Origin: Colidextribacter sp. OB.20
Lineage (GTDB): Bacteria > Bacillota > Clostridia > Oscillospirales > Oscillospiraceae
Direction of reading: 5' to 3'
Assembly (NCBI RefSeq): GCF_009911595.1
Contig: NZ_QWKG01000016.1
Span: 1-64,000 of the forward strand
Length of the DNA: 64,000 nt
Below the pieces are notes generated by a model that was given only the letters and a program-made list of their open reading frames with translations, searched no databases and had not been told where the DNA came from. Shown piece after piece: positions 9,994 to 18,929 of the stretch. Each line of letters starts with the position of its first letter. Within the stretch, counting starts at the first letter, position 1. The position numbers and the translations under genes are program-made.

Positions 9994-10458
9994 CTAAGCA
10001 GTCCAGATATGCACTACCGGCTTTCCGGTCTGCCCTGCATACTGACATAGCTCAATTAAATCCTTCACTGCGGCCACCGCCTCCGGCGGCGGGGATTTGA
10101 CCTCCGGATCGTATGCTCTCATCGCCTGGAACCACGCCTCTGTCAGCGCATTGGCCTTTTGGAGATCAATGGCGGCTATATACTGCTCCCACTCCTCGGA
10201 GACGATGAAAAATCCCCGGTCCTCCGCATCGAAGTAGCAGGTCAGTCCCTCACGAAACGGGACTGCCTTATGGGAGGAAAAGGCGGTCGCACATTCCGAC
10301 AGAGTTTGCAAATCTCTGGGAATCAGATGCAGGGAAAAATCTGCTTTTCGGGCCATCCGCTGATTTAATGTCTGATAATCCGCCGCTTCCAGAGCATCCA
10401 GCATATTTTTTGTGTCATCCGTCTGACTGCCCGCACAGAAAATGAAAGAAAGTCCCAT
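9994..10458 (-). CDS. Hypothetical protein, 154 aa
   Basis: Not recognised. The protein begins MGLSFIFCAGSQTDDT and has a repeated pattern of short helices and strands (DFSLHLIPRDLQTLSE, FYFDAEDRG-like FDAEDRGFFIVSEEW), ending in KPVVHIWTA. It has no membrane segment or known catalytic motif. A strong AAGGAGG site precedes ATG 10458. It starts 21 bases after tyrS ends on the same strand, so it may be transcribed from the tyrS unit. The layout is again compatible with a small intracellular immunity or regulatory protein; that is only a guess. Confidence 0.6.
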   Translation of the reverse strand: MGLSFIFCAGSQTDDTKNMLDALEAADYQTLNQRMARKADFSLHLIPRDLQTLSECATAFSSHKAVPFREGLTCYFDAEDRGFFIVSEEWEQYIAAIDLQKANALTEAWFQAMRAYDPEVKSPPPEAVAAVKDLIELCQYAGQTGKPVVHIWTA

Positions 10459-10478
10459 AAAAGCTCCTCCTTATTCCA

Positions 10479-11702
10479 TTACATATGGGCTCGATGGTAT
10501 ACCTTTTTACCCTTTTTCACCATCAGGCCGTCCCCGGACAGGTCGGCGGCGGTATAGCTGACGGTTGCGGCATCCACCTTCTCGCCGTTGACCTCTACCC
10601 CGCCCTGCTCCACCAGGCGGCGGGCCTCCTTCTTGGAGGGCGCCAGCTTGCACTTGACCATCAGGTCCAGCACGCCGATGGCGCCGTCGGTGAGGTCGGC
10701 CTCGGTGAAAACGGTGGCGGGCACATTGGACATGTCGCCGCCCCCCACGAACAGGGCCTTGGCGGCCTCCTGTGCCTTGACGGCCTCCTCCTCCCCGTGG
10801 ACCAGCTTGGTCAGCTCAAAGGCCAGGATTTCCTTGGCGGTGTTCAGCTGGCTGCCCTCCCAGCGGTCCATCTCGTCGATCTGCTCCAGAGGCAGGAAGG
10901 TTAGCATCCGCAGGCACTTGAGCACGTCCCCGTCGCCCACGTTGCGCCAGTACTGGTAGAACTCGTAGGGAGAGGTCTTGTTGGGGTCCAGCCACACCGC
11001 ACCCTTGGCGGTCTTGCCCATTTTCTTGCCCTCGGAGTTGAGCAGGAGGGTGATGGTCATGGCGTGGGCGTCCTTGCCCAGCTTGCGGCGGATGAGCTCA
11101 GTGCCCCCCAGCATGTTGGACCACTGGTCATCGCCGCCGAACTGCATATTGCAGCCGTAGTGCTGGAACAGGTAGTAGAAGTCGTAGGACTGCATGATCA
11201 TATAGTTGAACTCCAGGAAGGACAGCCCCTTCTCCATCCGCTGCTTATAGCACTCCGCCCGGAGCATGTTGTTCACCGAGAAGCAGGCGCCCACATCCCG
11301 CAGGACCTCAATATAGTTCAGCTTCATCAGCCAATCTGCGTTGTTGATCATCATGGCCTTGCCATCGCCGAACTCAATAAACCGCTCCATCTGCTTCTTG
11401 AAGCAGTCGCAGTTGTGGCAGATGGTCTCCTCGGTCATCATGGAGCGCATGTCGGTGCGGCCGGAGGGGTCGCCGATCATGCCGGTGCCCCCGCCGATGA
11501 GAGCGATAGGCCGGTTGCCCGCCATCTGAAGACGCTTCATCAGGCACAGGGCCATGAAGTGGCCCACATGGAGGGAGTCGGCAGTGGGATCGAAGCCGAT
11601 GTAAAACACCGCCTTTCCCTCGTTAATCATTTTGGAAATTTCCTCTTCGTTGGTCACTTGAGCAATGAGTCCGCGGGCCTTCAATTCTTCATAACAGGTC
11701 AT
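10479..11702 (-). CDS. tyrS: Tyrosyl-tRNA synthetase
   Basis: Charges tRNA-Tyr with tyrosine in the cytosol. A class I synthetase of 407 residues. The Rossmann domain carries the HIGH-type motif HVGHF (about 47-51), the tyrosine-pocket stretch [10 protein letters not shown], and a KMSKS-type loop KMGKT followed by GAVWLD. The S4 RNA-binding domain lies at the C-terminus ([18 protein letters not shown]). No T-box leader is visible: only 12 bases separate it from the upstream EamA gene, so it is read from the promoter at 12635-12663. Confidence 0.96.
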   Translation of the reverse strand: MTCYEELKARGLIAQVTNEEEISKMINEGKAVFYIGFDPTADSLHVGHFMALCLMKRLQMAGNRPIALIGGGTGMIGDPSGRTDMRSMMTEETICHNCDCFKKQMERFIEFGDGKAMMINNADWLMKLNYIEVLRDVGACFSVNNMLRAECYKQRMEKGLSFLEFNYMIMQSYDFYYLFQHYGCNMQFGGDDQWSNMLGGTELIRRKLGKDAHAMTITLLLNSEGKKMGKTAKGAVWLDPNKTSPYEFYQYWRNVGDGDVLKCLRMLTFLPLEQIDEMDRWEGSQLNTAKEILAFELTKLVHGEEEAVKAQEAAKALFVGGGDMSNVPATVFTEADLTDGAIGVLDLMVKCKLAPSKKEARRLVEQGGVEVNGEKVDAATVSYTAADLSGDGLMVKKGKKVYHRAHM

Positions 11703-11714
11703 AATAATTCTCCT

Positions 11715-12569
11715 TTATTTCGTTTCAGTTGAGACGGCCGACTGCCGGGCCAGAAGCACATTATAAACAACCACACTTACCACCACGATCACCGCACCGA
11801 TCAGGGCCATCAGGGTGATATCCTCCCCGTAGAAGAGGGATACCAGGACGGGGCTGAGCACCGGCTCAATGCCGGAGACCAGGCTGGCGGTGACGGGCGG
11901 GGTGGTTTTCAGGCCCTCGGTCATCAGGATGTAGGCGATAGCCACCTGAAATACGCCCAGAATCACCAGGCTGGTCACAGCGGTGGATGTGAACTCCGTC
12001 TCCCGGAGCAGGAAGGGCAGCCCTACCGCCGCGCTGATGACGTCTCCCCAGAATACGGAGGAGATGGCGTCGCTGTTGGGCATGGCCCGGAGAAGGAACA
12101 CTCCGGCGTAAGCCACACCGGAGAGCAGAGCAATCCAGTTGCCCAGCATCTCCCCTGCCGATATCTTGTCCACAAAGAAAAACAGGATACCCCCCAGCAC
12201 CGCCACACAGGCGATCAGGTCCAATCTGCCAGGTTTTTTATGAAAGCAGAAAATGGAAAACAGAATTACGAAAATGGGCGCGGTGAACTGGAGCACGATG
12301 GCATTGGTGGCGGTGGTCATCTTGTTGGCAATGGCAAACAGGGTGTGGGCGAAGAAAACACACATCGCCCCCAGCAGAATCCAGCGGTTCATCCGGGGCC
12401 TGTGGCGGGTAATGATCAGATAACTCCCCACAACCACCGCCGCGATGGCGGTGCGCCCGCCGTTAATGGCAAGTCCACTCCAGGGGATGAACTTGATGCA
12501 CAGCCCACCGATGCTGTACAGAACAGCGGCAATGAAGACAAACAGTGTCCCCCGTTGACGCGCTGACAT
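11715..12569 (-). CDS. EamA/DMT-family transporter (second)
   Basis: A 284-residue membrane protein with about ten helices in two EamA repeats; the second shows FQVAIAYILMTEGLKTTPPVTASLVSGIEPVLSPVL, the standard block before the last helices. Substrate unknown. The start is set at ATG 12569 (MSARQRG) because AGGAAGTG precedes it; an upstream in-frame reading to 12644 would run through the promoter and leader hairpin. It is followed 12 bases later by tyrS, so transporter and synthetase share a promoter; an amino-acid link (tyrosine or aromatic export) is a plausible guess. Confidence 0.85.
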   Translation of the reverse strand: MSARQRGTLFVFIAAVLYSIGGLCIKFIPWSGLAINGGRTAIAAVVVGSYLIITRHRPRMNRWILLGAMCVFFAHTLFAIANKMTTATNAIVLQFTAPIFVILFSIFCFHKKPGRLDLIACVAVLGGILFFFVDKISAGEMLGNWIALLSGVAYAGVFLLRAMPNSDAISSVFWGDVISAAVGLPFLLRETEFTSTAVTSLVILGVFQVAIAYILMTEGLKTTPPVTASLVSGIEPVLSPVLVSLFYGEDITLMALIGAVIVVVSVVVYNVLLARQSAVSTETK

Positions 12570-12590
12570 GACAATCACTTCCTCATAAAA

Positions 12591-12621
12591 GGCCCTCCGC
12601 CCGAGGCTCGGACAGAGGGCC
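12591..12621 (-). promoter_or_regulatory. Terminator-like leader hairpin before EamA-tyrS
   Basis: In the minus-strand leader, GGCCCTC pairs with GAGGGCC, with an inner CCGAG/CTCGG stem, and is followed at once by TTTTAT and then the ribosome site. A terminator-like hairpin between promoter and first gene suggests attenuation. It might also serve only as a leaky terminator or stabilising structure. Confidence 0.5.
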
Positions 12622-12634
12622 GCTGTATTGACAC

Positions 12635-12663
12635 ACTTTACCACAGTTTTTATAGGTTGTCAA
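12635..12663 (-). promoter_or_regulatory. Sigma-A type promoter for EamA-tyrS
   Basis: On the minus strand TTGACA (12663-12658), a 17-bp spacer and TAAAGT (12640-12635) match the vegetative consensus. Transcription would start near 12628, giving a leader of roughly 60 bases that contains the hairpin at 12591-12621. Confidence 0.75.
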
Positions 12664-12681
12664 CCGGAAATCAACGCAGTC

Positions 12682-13335
12682 TCAGGTTAAAATCCACATC
12701 TGACCGTCCGGCATCGTCATGGAGCTCCCCGGGAAACGGTCGATAATCTCCCCTGTCTCCAGCTTTCGCACAATAATCTCCTCCCGATGCTCCGGGTCCT
12801 CTTCCCAGTCGGAAAAATACAGCTTATCTCCGTTTCGGAACCAGAAGGACTCTCTCTCGCCGATTTCAAAGGATATGTTTTCCGGCCACAGGATTTGAAA
12901 GGTATCCTCACTCCCCTGCCGCGTCACCATCAGCGGCGCGGCCTTCAGCATCAGGTTGTAGCAGTCCTTCACTGCGGAGAGGGGGATGTCCGTCTGTTCC
13001 AAGACGTGCTCCAGAGAGCTGTCAAACTGTAGGACCGAAATCCGTCCGGCGGGAAAATCTGCCATTAAAATCGCGATTCTGCCGTTATGGCAGATGGGAC
13101 AACGGCCCAAATACTGCCCCCTCTGAGCAATCACCGGCTGGACTGCCCTTCCGTCCGGGTAGTGGACAAAAAGCAGCTTATTCCGGTCTACAGGATGCCC
13201 CATCTGGAACAGCTCCTCCGCCTCATACAGGTCGCCGTTTGTATAATCCATCCCCCAATACCACTCATTACTGCCGGCCAGAGGCTCCAAATATGTGATT
13301 CCCTGTGTCTCGATCTGTTTCATAAATGGTTCCAT
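12682..13335 (-). CDS. Hypothetical protein, 217 aa, with CPIC motif
   Basis: Not recognised. A soluble protein rich in Trp and acidic residues. A CPICHNGR stretch near residue 78 could be half of a metal site or a lone redox pair; no second Cys pair is visible. The middle contains a helix LEHVLEQTDIPLSAVKDCYNLM, and the C-terminal half alternates strands and turns (FWFRNGDKLYFSDWEED). GAGGCAG precedes ATG 13335. It stands 10 bases after the dihydrofolate-reductase-like gene, so the two may be co-transcribed. Confidence 0.6.
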   Translation of the reverse strand: MEPFMKQIETQGITYLEPLAGSNEWYWGMDYTNGDLYEAEELFQMGHPVDRNKLLFVHYPDGRAVQPVIAQRGQYLGRCPICHNGRIAILMADFPAGRISVLQFDSSLEHVLEQTDIPLSAVKDCYNLMLKAAPLMVTRQGSEDTFQILWPENISFEIGERESFWFRNGDKLYFSDWEEDPEHREEIIVRKLETGEIIDRFPGSSMTMPDGQMWILT

Positions 13336-13345
13336 TCAAACTGCC

Positions 13346-13864
13346 TCACATTTCGTTTCGACGGTAAATCAGCTCTGCAAACTGTCCATACTGCTTTACT
13401 TCCTCCAGCCGAAAGCGTTTTAATCCCTCCTTCTGGGTAAACAGAGGTATCCCCTCCCCTAACAGCACAGGGGCGACCTGAATAACCAAATGATGCACCA
13501 TATCCCGCTCCAGCAGCGGGGCCAGAATAGTGTTTCCGCCGATAATCCAGATGTTCTTATCCGGACTTAGTCCCGCCACAAATTCCGCCACATCCCCGCT
13601 CACCGGGATAAATCCCTTCTGCGGCAGGCTGGCGGCGTGGGTAAAGACATAGTTTTCCGTGGTGGGGTAGACACTGGCGGCATCCTCCAGCTGGGCGATC
13701 TCCTCAAAGGTCCGTTTACCCATGATAGTGACGTCCATTTCGCTGTAAAAACGGTCGCAGTCTGTCTCCTCTGGACTGCCCGTCTCGTGAAGCCAGTTCA
13801 GTCCGTGATTTTTGTCGGCCAGATATCCGTCCAGGGTGACGCAGCCGTAGAAAAATACGCTCAT
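13346..13864 (-). CDS. RibD C-terminal / dihydrofolate reductase-like protein
   Basis: A 172-residue NADPH-binding oxidoreductase of the RibD-C/DHFR-like superfamily. Family features: MSVFFYGCVTLDGYLADKN at the N-terminus, MDVTIMGKRTFEE in the middle, IWIIGGNTILAPLLERDMVHHLVI (the GG.. nucleotide loop), and a final VAPVLLGEGIPLF. Small stand-alone members are common in Firmicutes; their substrate is usually unknown and they do not replace folate DHFR without proof. It lies 19 bases after the malic enzyme gene. Confidence 0.85.
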   Translation of the reverse strand: MSVFFYGCVTLDGYLADKNHGLNWLHETGSPEETDCDRFYSEMDVTIMGKRTFEEIAQLEDAASVYPTTENYVFTHAASLPQKGFIPVSGDVAEFVAGLSPDKNIWIIGGNTILAPLLERDMVHHLVIQVAPVLLGEGIPLFTQKEGLKRFRLEEVKQYGQFAELIYRRNEM

Positions 13865-13883
13865 TTCTTCTCCTCTCCTTTAT

Positions 13884-15056
13884 TCAAATCCGTGCCACAC
13901 CGGACTTTCGGGCGGCCTCGGCCACGGCCTGGGCCACGGCGGGACCCACCTGGGGGTCGAAGGCCTGGGGGATGATGTAGTCCTCGGACAGTTCCCCATC
14001 AGAGATCAGCCCGGCCAGGGCCTGAGCGGCGGCCAGCTTCATCTCCTCGTTGATGTCGCTGGCCCGGACGTCCAGTGCCCCCCGAAACACGCCGGGGAAG
14101 GCCAGCACGTTGTTGATCTGGTTGGGGTAGTCGCTGCGCCCGGTGGACACCACCTTCGCACCACCCGCCTTGGCGTCGCCGGGGAAAATCTCGGGGGTGG
14201 GGTTGGCGCAGGCAAAGACGATGGCGTCCTGATTCATGGTTTTGACCATCTCGGTGGTGACGGTGCCCGGAGCGGAGACGCCGATAAACACGTCGGCCCC
14301 CACCAGGGCGTCGGCCAGGGAGCCGGCCTTCTTCTCCAGGTTGGTGACCTGTGCCATCTCCTCCTTGATCCAGTTGAGACCCTCCCGGCCGGCGTAGATG
14401 GCCCCCTTCCGGTCGCACATGGTGACATTTTTGAACCCGGCGGACAGCAACAGACGGACAATAGAGATGGCGGCGGCTCCCGCCCCGGAGGTGACCACCT
14501 TTACCTCCTCCTTCTTTTTGCCCACCACCTTCAGGGCGTTGGTCAGGCCGGCCAGGGTGATAATGGCGGTGCCGTGCTGGTCGTCGTGGAAGATAGGGAT
14601 GTCGCATTTCTCCTTCAGCTTCCGCTCAATCTCGAAACACCGGGGGGCGGCGATATCCTCCAGGTTGATACCGCCGAAGGAGCCGGAGATGTTGTAGACC
14701 GTCTGAACAAACTCGTCCACGTCCTTGGTCTTTACACACAGGGGGAAGGCGTCCACCCCGCCGAAGGTCTTGAACAGCACGCACTTGCCCTCCATCACGG
14801 GCATGCCGGCTTCGGGCCCGATGTCCCCCAGGCCCAGGACGGCGGTGCCGTCGGTGATGACGGCCACCAGGTTGTGCCGCCGGGTGAGCTCGTAGCTTTT
14901 TGTGATGTCCTCCTGGATGGCCAGACAGGGCTGGGCCACCCCGGGGGTGTAGGCCAGGGACAGGGAGTCCTTGTCGTTGGCGGGTACTGTGGCCACTACC
15001 TCAATCTTTCCCTTCCACTCACCATGCAGGCGCAGGCTTTCCTTCGCGTAATCCAT
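13884..15056 (-). CDS. Malic enzyme (NAD(P)-dependent, short bacterial type)
   Basis: Oxidatively decarboxylates malate to pyruvate with reduction of NAD or NADP. The 390 residues match the short clostridial/bacillar form that lacks the phosphotransacetylase-like tail. Motifs: LAYTPGVAQPC, TDGTAVLGLGDIGPEAGMPVMEGK, the metal/substrate segment FHDDQHGTA, the Rossmann loop TSGAGAAAISIVRLLL, and FACANPTPEI. Coenzyme preference cannot be read with certainty. It is the first gene of a minus-strand unit running to 12682 and has its own promoter at 15103-15130. Confidence 0.93.
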   Translation of the reverse strand: MDYAKESLRLHGEWKGKIEVVATVPANDKDSLSLAYTPGVAQPCLAIQEDITKSYELTRRHNLVAVITDGTAVLGLGDIGPEAGMPVMEGKCVLFKTFGGVDAFPLCVKTKDVDEFVQTVYNISGSFGGINLEDIAAPRCFEIERKLKEKCDIPIFHDDQHGTAIITLAGLTNALKVVGKKKEEVKVVTSGAGAAAISIVRLLLSAGFKNVTMCDRKGAIYAGREGLNWIKEEMAQVTNLEKKAGSLADALVGADVFIGVSAPGTVTTEMVKTMNQDAIVFACANPTPEIFPGDAKAGGAKVVSTGRSDYPNQINNVLAFPGVFRGALDVRASDINEEMKLAAAQALAGLISDGELSEDYIIPQAFDPQVGPAVAQAVAEAARKSGVARI

Positions 15057-15086
15057 AAATATTCTCCCCTTTTTTGAAATCAGTAT

Positions 15087-15130
15087 AGTTTAGGCTGATC
15101 TTATTATACTAAACTCTGGAAAAAGCGCAA
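15087..15130 (-). promoter_or_regulatory. Promoter and inverted repeat for malic enzyme
   Basis: On the minus strand TTGCGC (15130-15125), 16 bp, and TATAAT (15108-15103) form a promoter. An inverted repeat AGTTTAG (15087-15093) / CTAAACT (15109-15115) brackets the -10 region and could be an operator. The rest of the 235-bp gap to 15292 holds only the divergent promoter. Confidence 0.65.
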
Positions 15131-15212
15131 TGGGCACTTTGATTTTCTTCTCTTTCTCGGCTTTTTCCTCACAAATCTACACATTTTTGTCCCGTTTTTA
15201 TCAGTTTCACCG

Positions 15213-15241
15213 TTGACGATAACGGGTATTTCTGGTAAAAT
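15213..15241 (+). promoter_or_regulatory. Sigma-A type promoter for the NSS transporter
   Basis: TTGACG (15213-15218), a 17-bp spacer and TAAAAT (15236-15241) lie 50 bases before ATG 15292. A GGAGGAA ribosome site follows. Confidence 0.75.
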
Positions 15242-15291
15242 GACATTTATCTGGCCTTTCAATGTGAATAATTTGTAAACAGGAGGAATTT

Positions 15292-16722
15292 ATGGAACAT
15301 CATCACAGAGGAGAATGGGGGAGCAATCTGGGCTTCCTTATGGCCGCCGTGGGTTCTGCGGTTGGTCTGGGCAATATCTGGGCCTTCCCCTATAAAATGG
15401 GCGCCAGCGGCGGCTTCGCCTTTCTGGTCATCTATCTGATTCTGGCCGCTACCATCGGCTTCAGCATCATGCTGTGCGAGCTGGCCATCGGCCGGCGGGC
15501 GGGCCGGAGCGTCCTAGTGAGCTATCAGCAGGCAGGCGGCAAAATGGGCACCTTCCTGGGCTTTTTGGCCATGCTCTCCCCCTTCCTGATCCTCAGCTTC
15601 TACACCGTTCTGGGCGCCTACTGCATGGAGTATATGTCCCTGAATCTGGCTGACCTGGCCTTCGGTGTGGCGGCTATGGCGGGTATGTCCGGCGGCGACA
15701 CCTTCGGCTCTATGCTCACCAATCAGTTCGGCTCCGTGGCCTTCACCTTCCTCTTTATCTGCATCTGCCTCCTCATTATCCGAGGCGGCATTAAAGACGG
15801 CATTGAGAAGTTCAACAAGATCGGCATGCCTGCCCTGTTTGTCATGCTGGTCATTGTGATTGTCCGGGCTGTCACCCTGCCCGGGGCCAGCGAGGGCCTG
15901 GCCTTCATGTTTGCCCCCAACTTCGCCCCGCTGAAGGAGAACTTCCTCAAGGTACTCTCCACTGCCGGCGGACAGATGTTCTTCTCCCTCTCCCTGGCTA
16001 TGGGCATCACCGTCACCTACGGCTCCTACCTGAGCAAGAAGGAGAGCTTGGTGAAGAACTCCCTCATTATTATCATCTCTGATACTATTGTGGCTATTAT
16101 GGCTGGTATGGCCGTTCTGCCCGCTGCGTTCGCCCTGGGCGGCGAAAACGCGGAGAAGGCCGGCCCCAAGCTGCTGTTCATCACCCTCCAGGACGTGTTT
16201 AACGCCATGGGCCCCACCGGCCCCATCTTCGGCGTGCTGTTCTATCTGCTGGTCATCCTGGCCGCCATTACCTCCGCTATCGCTCTGCTGGAGGTGCTGG
16301 CCACCTTCCTGTCTGACCGAATTGCTCTGAAGGGCCACACGCCCAACCGCGCCAAGCTGGTCACCATCGTCTGCCTTGTGGTCTTTGCCGAGGCTGCTCT
16401 GGTAGCCGCCGACGGCCTGGGCTCCAACGGCCTGTGGATTCCCTTCCATGAGACGGGCCGGAATCTGGGCGGCTCCTGGCTGGACTTCATGGACTTCATC
16501 TCTGAGGGTGTGGCCATGCCTCTGGGCGCCCTGCTTATGTCCGTCTGGATCGGCTGGTTTGTGGGTCCCAAGCTGGTCCGGGACGAGGTGGAGCTGGAGG
16601 GCCACAAGATGGGCTCCGGCCTGTATGCCTTCTTCAACTTCTGCATCAAGTTCATTGTCCCCATTGCCATGGCCTTTGTCCTGTATGGTCAGGTGATGGA
16701 GTTTATGAGGATTCCATCCTGA
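15292..16722 (+). CDS. Sodium-dependent transporter, NSS (SNF) family
   Basis: A 476-residue membrane symporter that brings amino acids or related amines into the cell with Na+. The LeuT-type first helix is visible as AAVGSAVGLGNIWAFPY with the unwound Na+-site stretch, followed by about eleven further hydrophobic segments; GMPALFVMLVIVIVRAVTLPGASEG and the helix-8 LLEVLATFLSD region also fit. Bacterial NSS proteins with 11-12 helices include TnaT, MhsT and LeuT; the substrate here is unknown. It is a single-gene unit with its own promoter and terminator, on the minority strand. Even so its plus strand is C-rich. Confidence 0.92.
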   Translation: MEHHHRGEWGSNLGFLMAAVGSAVGLGNIWAFPYKMGASGGFAFLVIYLILAATIGFSIMLCELAIGRRAGRSVLVSYQQAGGKMGTFLGFLAMLSPFLILSFYTVLGAYCMEYMSLNLADLAFGVAAMAGMSGGDTFGSMLTNQFGSVAFTFLFICICLLIIRGGIKDGIEKFNKIGMPALFVMLVIVIVRAVTLPGASEGLAFMFAPNFAPLKENFLKVLSTAGGQMFFSLSLAMGITVTYGSYLSKKESLVKNSLIIIISDTIVAIMAGMAVLPAAFALGGENAEKAGPKLLFITLQDVFNAMGPTGPIFGVLFYLLVILAAITSAIALLEVLATFLSDRIALKGHTPNRAKLVTIVCLVVFAEAALVAADGLGSNGLWIPFHETGRNLGGSWLDFMDFISEGVAMPLGALLMSVWIGWFVGPKLVRDEVELEGHKMGSGLYAFFNFCIKFIVPIAMAFVLYGQVMEFMRIPS

Positions 16723-16735
16723 ACCCCAAAACTTC

Positions 16736-16765
16736 GGGGCGCACAGCTGAATTGCTGTGCGCCCC
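16736..16765. terminator. Strong bidirectional terminator (NSS / recN)
   Basis: A perfect 12-bp stem (GGGGCGCACAGC / GCTGTGCGCCCC) with a 6-base loop is followed on the plus strand by GTTTTTACTTTTT. It sits 13 bases after the transporter stop and just before the end of recN on the other strand. Confidence 0.9.
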
Positions 16766-16769
16766 GTTT

Positions 16770-18455
16770 TTACTTTTTGTGATAGGCCTCCGCCTGTTCC
16801 AGCAGCTCCGCCGCACTCTTGCGCAGAACGTCGGTAACGGCTGCCCCGCCGATGAGGCGGGCCAGCTCCTCCACCCTGCCCTGGCGTTCCAGCCAGCCCA
16901 CCCGGGTATAGGTGCGGCCTGCCTCCTCCCCCTTCTCCACCATGAAGTGTACGTCCGCCATGGCGGCAATCTGGGGCAGGTGGGTGACGCACAGCACCTG
17001 CTTGCGCCGGGCCACGTCGGCCATCTTCTCGGCCACTTTCTGGGCCGCCCGGCCGGACACGCCGGTGTCTACCTCGTCGAAGACCAGACTGCCCACGCCG
17101 TCGTCCTCGGCCAGCACGTTCTTTAGAGCCAGCATAATCCGGGCCAGCTCGCCGCCGGAGGCCACCTTCTGAATGGGCTTGAGGGCCTCGCCCAGGTTGG
17201 CGGACATGAGGAACTGCACCTGGTCCATCCCGGTGTCATCCATGCTGTCCTGGCCCGGGCCAGGGGCAAACTCGGTGACAAACTGCACCTTGGGCATGTC
17301 CAGCTGGCGCAGCTCCTCCTGGACCCGCCTCTGGAGACTGTCCGCCGCCTTCCTCCGGGCCTCGGTGAGGGCCTCTCCCCTCTTCCGGGCCACTTTTTTG
17401 GCCTTCTCCAGCTCCCTCTCCAGCCGCTGAATGGTGTCGTCGGCGTCCTGGATCTGCTCCAGCTCCCCTTTGCTCTTTTCCAGATAGTCCAGCATATCGG
17501 CCACCGTAGGGCCGTATTTCTTTTTCAGCCGGTAGATAACATCCAGCCGGCTCTCCAGCCGGTCTAACTCCTCCGGTGAGAAATCAAACTCGTCGGCGAA
17601 ATCCCGGAGAATTTCCGCCGCGTCATCGGCGGCGCTGCTCAGGGCGGACAGCTTCTCCGACAGCTCCCCCAGCTGGGGGCTCAGCCTGGCAACCGAGCGG
17701 ACCGCCCCCTCCGCCTCACTGATGAGGTCGCAGGCCCCCTGGCTGTCATCCCCCCCGGACAGGGCAAAGCGGGCCTCCTGGACCGCCTCCATCAGCTTGC
17801 CGGAGCTGCGCAGCAGTGTCTTTCTGGCATCCAGCTCCTCGTCCTCCCCAGGGCGCAACTCCGCCCGCTCCAGCTCCCTGATCTGATACTCCAGGGTGTC
17901 CACCCGGCGGGAGCGCTCCGCCTCGTCCATCTCCAGCGCCCCGATCTGTCTGCGCAGTTCGGCCATGGAGCGGTAAGCGGTCTGATATTCCTCCAGCAGA
18001 GGGGCCGTCCTGCCAAAGCTGTCCAGATACCCCAGATGACACTCCGGGTCCAGCAGCATCTGGCCGTCGTGCTGGCCGTGGATATTGAGCAGCTGCCTGC
18101 CCAGCTCCCGCAGCTGGGCCACCGTCACCAGCCGGCCGTTGACCCGGCACAGGTTCTTCCCGTCCCCGCGAATCTCCCGCTGGAGGAGCAGCTCCTCCTC
18201 CTGGGGCCCCAGGCCGTTGTCCTCCAGCCAGGGCAGCGGGGGCAGGTCAGCAAAGACGGCGGTGACAAGAGCCGACTTGGCTCCGGTGCGGATCAGCTCC
18301 CGGCTGGTCCGCTCCCCCAAAACAGCGCTGATAGCGTCAATGACAATGGACTTGCCCGCGCCGGTCTCGCCGGTGAGGACGTTGAATCCCCCGCCAAATT
18401 GGATGTCCACCGACTCAATAATCGCGATATTTTCGATGTGAAGCAAGGAGAGCAT
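16770..18455 (-). CDS. recN: DNA repair protein RecN
   Basis: An SMC-like ATPase that acts early in double-strand break repair. The 561 residues carry Walker A in ETGAGKSIVIDAI (about residue 31-43), two long coiled-coil arms between about 160 and 360, the signature ASGGELARIMLALK and Walker B LVFDEVDTGVSG. It is the last gene of the nusB-to-recN operon and ends at the strong terminator. In Bacillus and many Clostridia recN is followed by spoIVB and spo0A; here they are absent from this position. Confidence 0.95.
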   Translation of the reverse strand: MLSLLHIENIAIIESVDIQFGGGFNVLTGETGAGKSIVIDAISAVLGERTSRELIRTGAKSALVTAVFADLPPLPWLEDNGLGPQEEELLLQREIRGDGKNLCRVNGRLVTVAQLRELGRQLLNIHGQHDGQMLLDPECHLGYLDSFGRTAPLLEEYQTAYRSMAELRRQIGALEMDEAERSRRVDTLEYQIRELERAELRPGEDEELDARKTLLRSSGKLMEAVQEARFALSGGDDSQGACDLISEAEGAVRSVARLSPQLGELSEKLSALSSAADDAAEILRDFADEFDFSPEELDRLESRLDVIYRLKKKYGPTVADMLDYLEKSKGELEQIQDADDTIQRLERELEKAKKVARKRGEALTEARRKAADSLQRRVQEELRQLDMPKVQFVTEFAPGPGQDSMDDTGMDQVQFLMSANLGEALKPIQKVASGGELARIMLALKNVLAEDDGVGSLVFDEVDTGVSGRAAQKVAEKMADVARRKQVLCVTHLPQIAAMADVHFMVEKGEEAGRTYTRVGWLERQGRVEELARLIGGAAVTDVLRKSAAELLEQAEAYHKK

Positions 18456-18476
18456 AGCCCCTCCCTCCCGTTCTTT

Positions 18477-18929
18477 CTATTTCAGAAGTTTATGGACCTC
18501 GCTGCAAAATTGCTGGGCAAGGCTGTTATCGTGCATGATCAAAATGCCCGTGTCGTCTCCGGCCAGGGTGCCCACCATGCCGTCAATCTCCATATTGTCC
18601 AGGGCGGAGCAGGCAGCGGAGGCCAGGCCGGGCATGGTGCGGACAACCACAATATTCTGGGCCACATCCACCGAGACGACACCTTCCTTAAAAATATTCC
18701 GCAACCGGGTATCGGAGGCGGAGGAGAGCTTGCGGTCGGACAGGGTATAGCGATAGCCGCCAGAACCGGTAAGCTCCTTCACCAGCCGCAGCTCCTTGAT
18801 GTCCCGGGAAATGGTGGCCTGGGTGGTGGTAAAGCCCCGGGCCCGCAGCTCCTCCAGGAGCTGATCCTGCGTGTCGATATCCTTGGCCTGTATGATTTTC
18901 AATATCTCGCCTTGCCGGACATTTTTCAT
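18477..18929 (-). CDS. argR: Arginine repressor ArgR/AhrC
   Basis: A 150-residue arginine-dependent regulator of arginine synthesis and breakdown genes. The N-terminal winged helix-turn-helix shows ATISRDIKELRLVKE; the C-terminal hexamerisation and arginine-binding domain shows GTLAGDDTGILIMHD, including the Asp pair that binds arginine. It lies between nadK (4-base overlap) and recN (21-base gap), the normal place in Firmicutes. Confidence 0.95.
   Translation of the reverse strand: MKNVRQGEILKIIQAKDIDTQDQLLEELRARGFTTTQATISRDIKELRLVKELTGSGGYRYTLSDRKLSSASDTRLRNIFKEGVVSVDVAQNIVVVRTMPGLASAACSALDNMEIDGMVGTLAGDDTGILIMHDNSLAQQFCSEVHKLLK

Noticed and set aside
10459-11714. A T-box leader for tyrS
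   Set aside because: Only 12 bases separate tyrS from the upstream gene, and no specifier loop or T-box sequence is seen.
15514-16992. A 492-residue minus-strand reading opposite the NSS transporter
   Set aside because: His/Gln/Gly-rich shadow of a real transporter gene.
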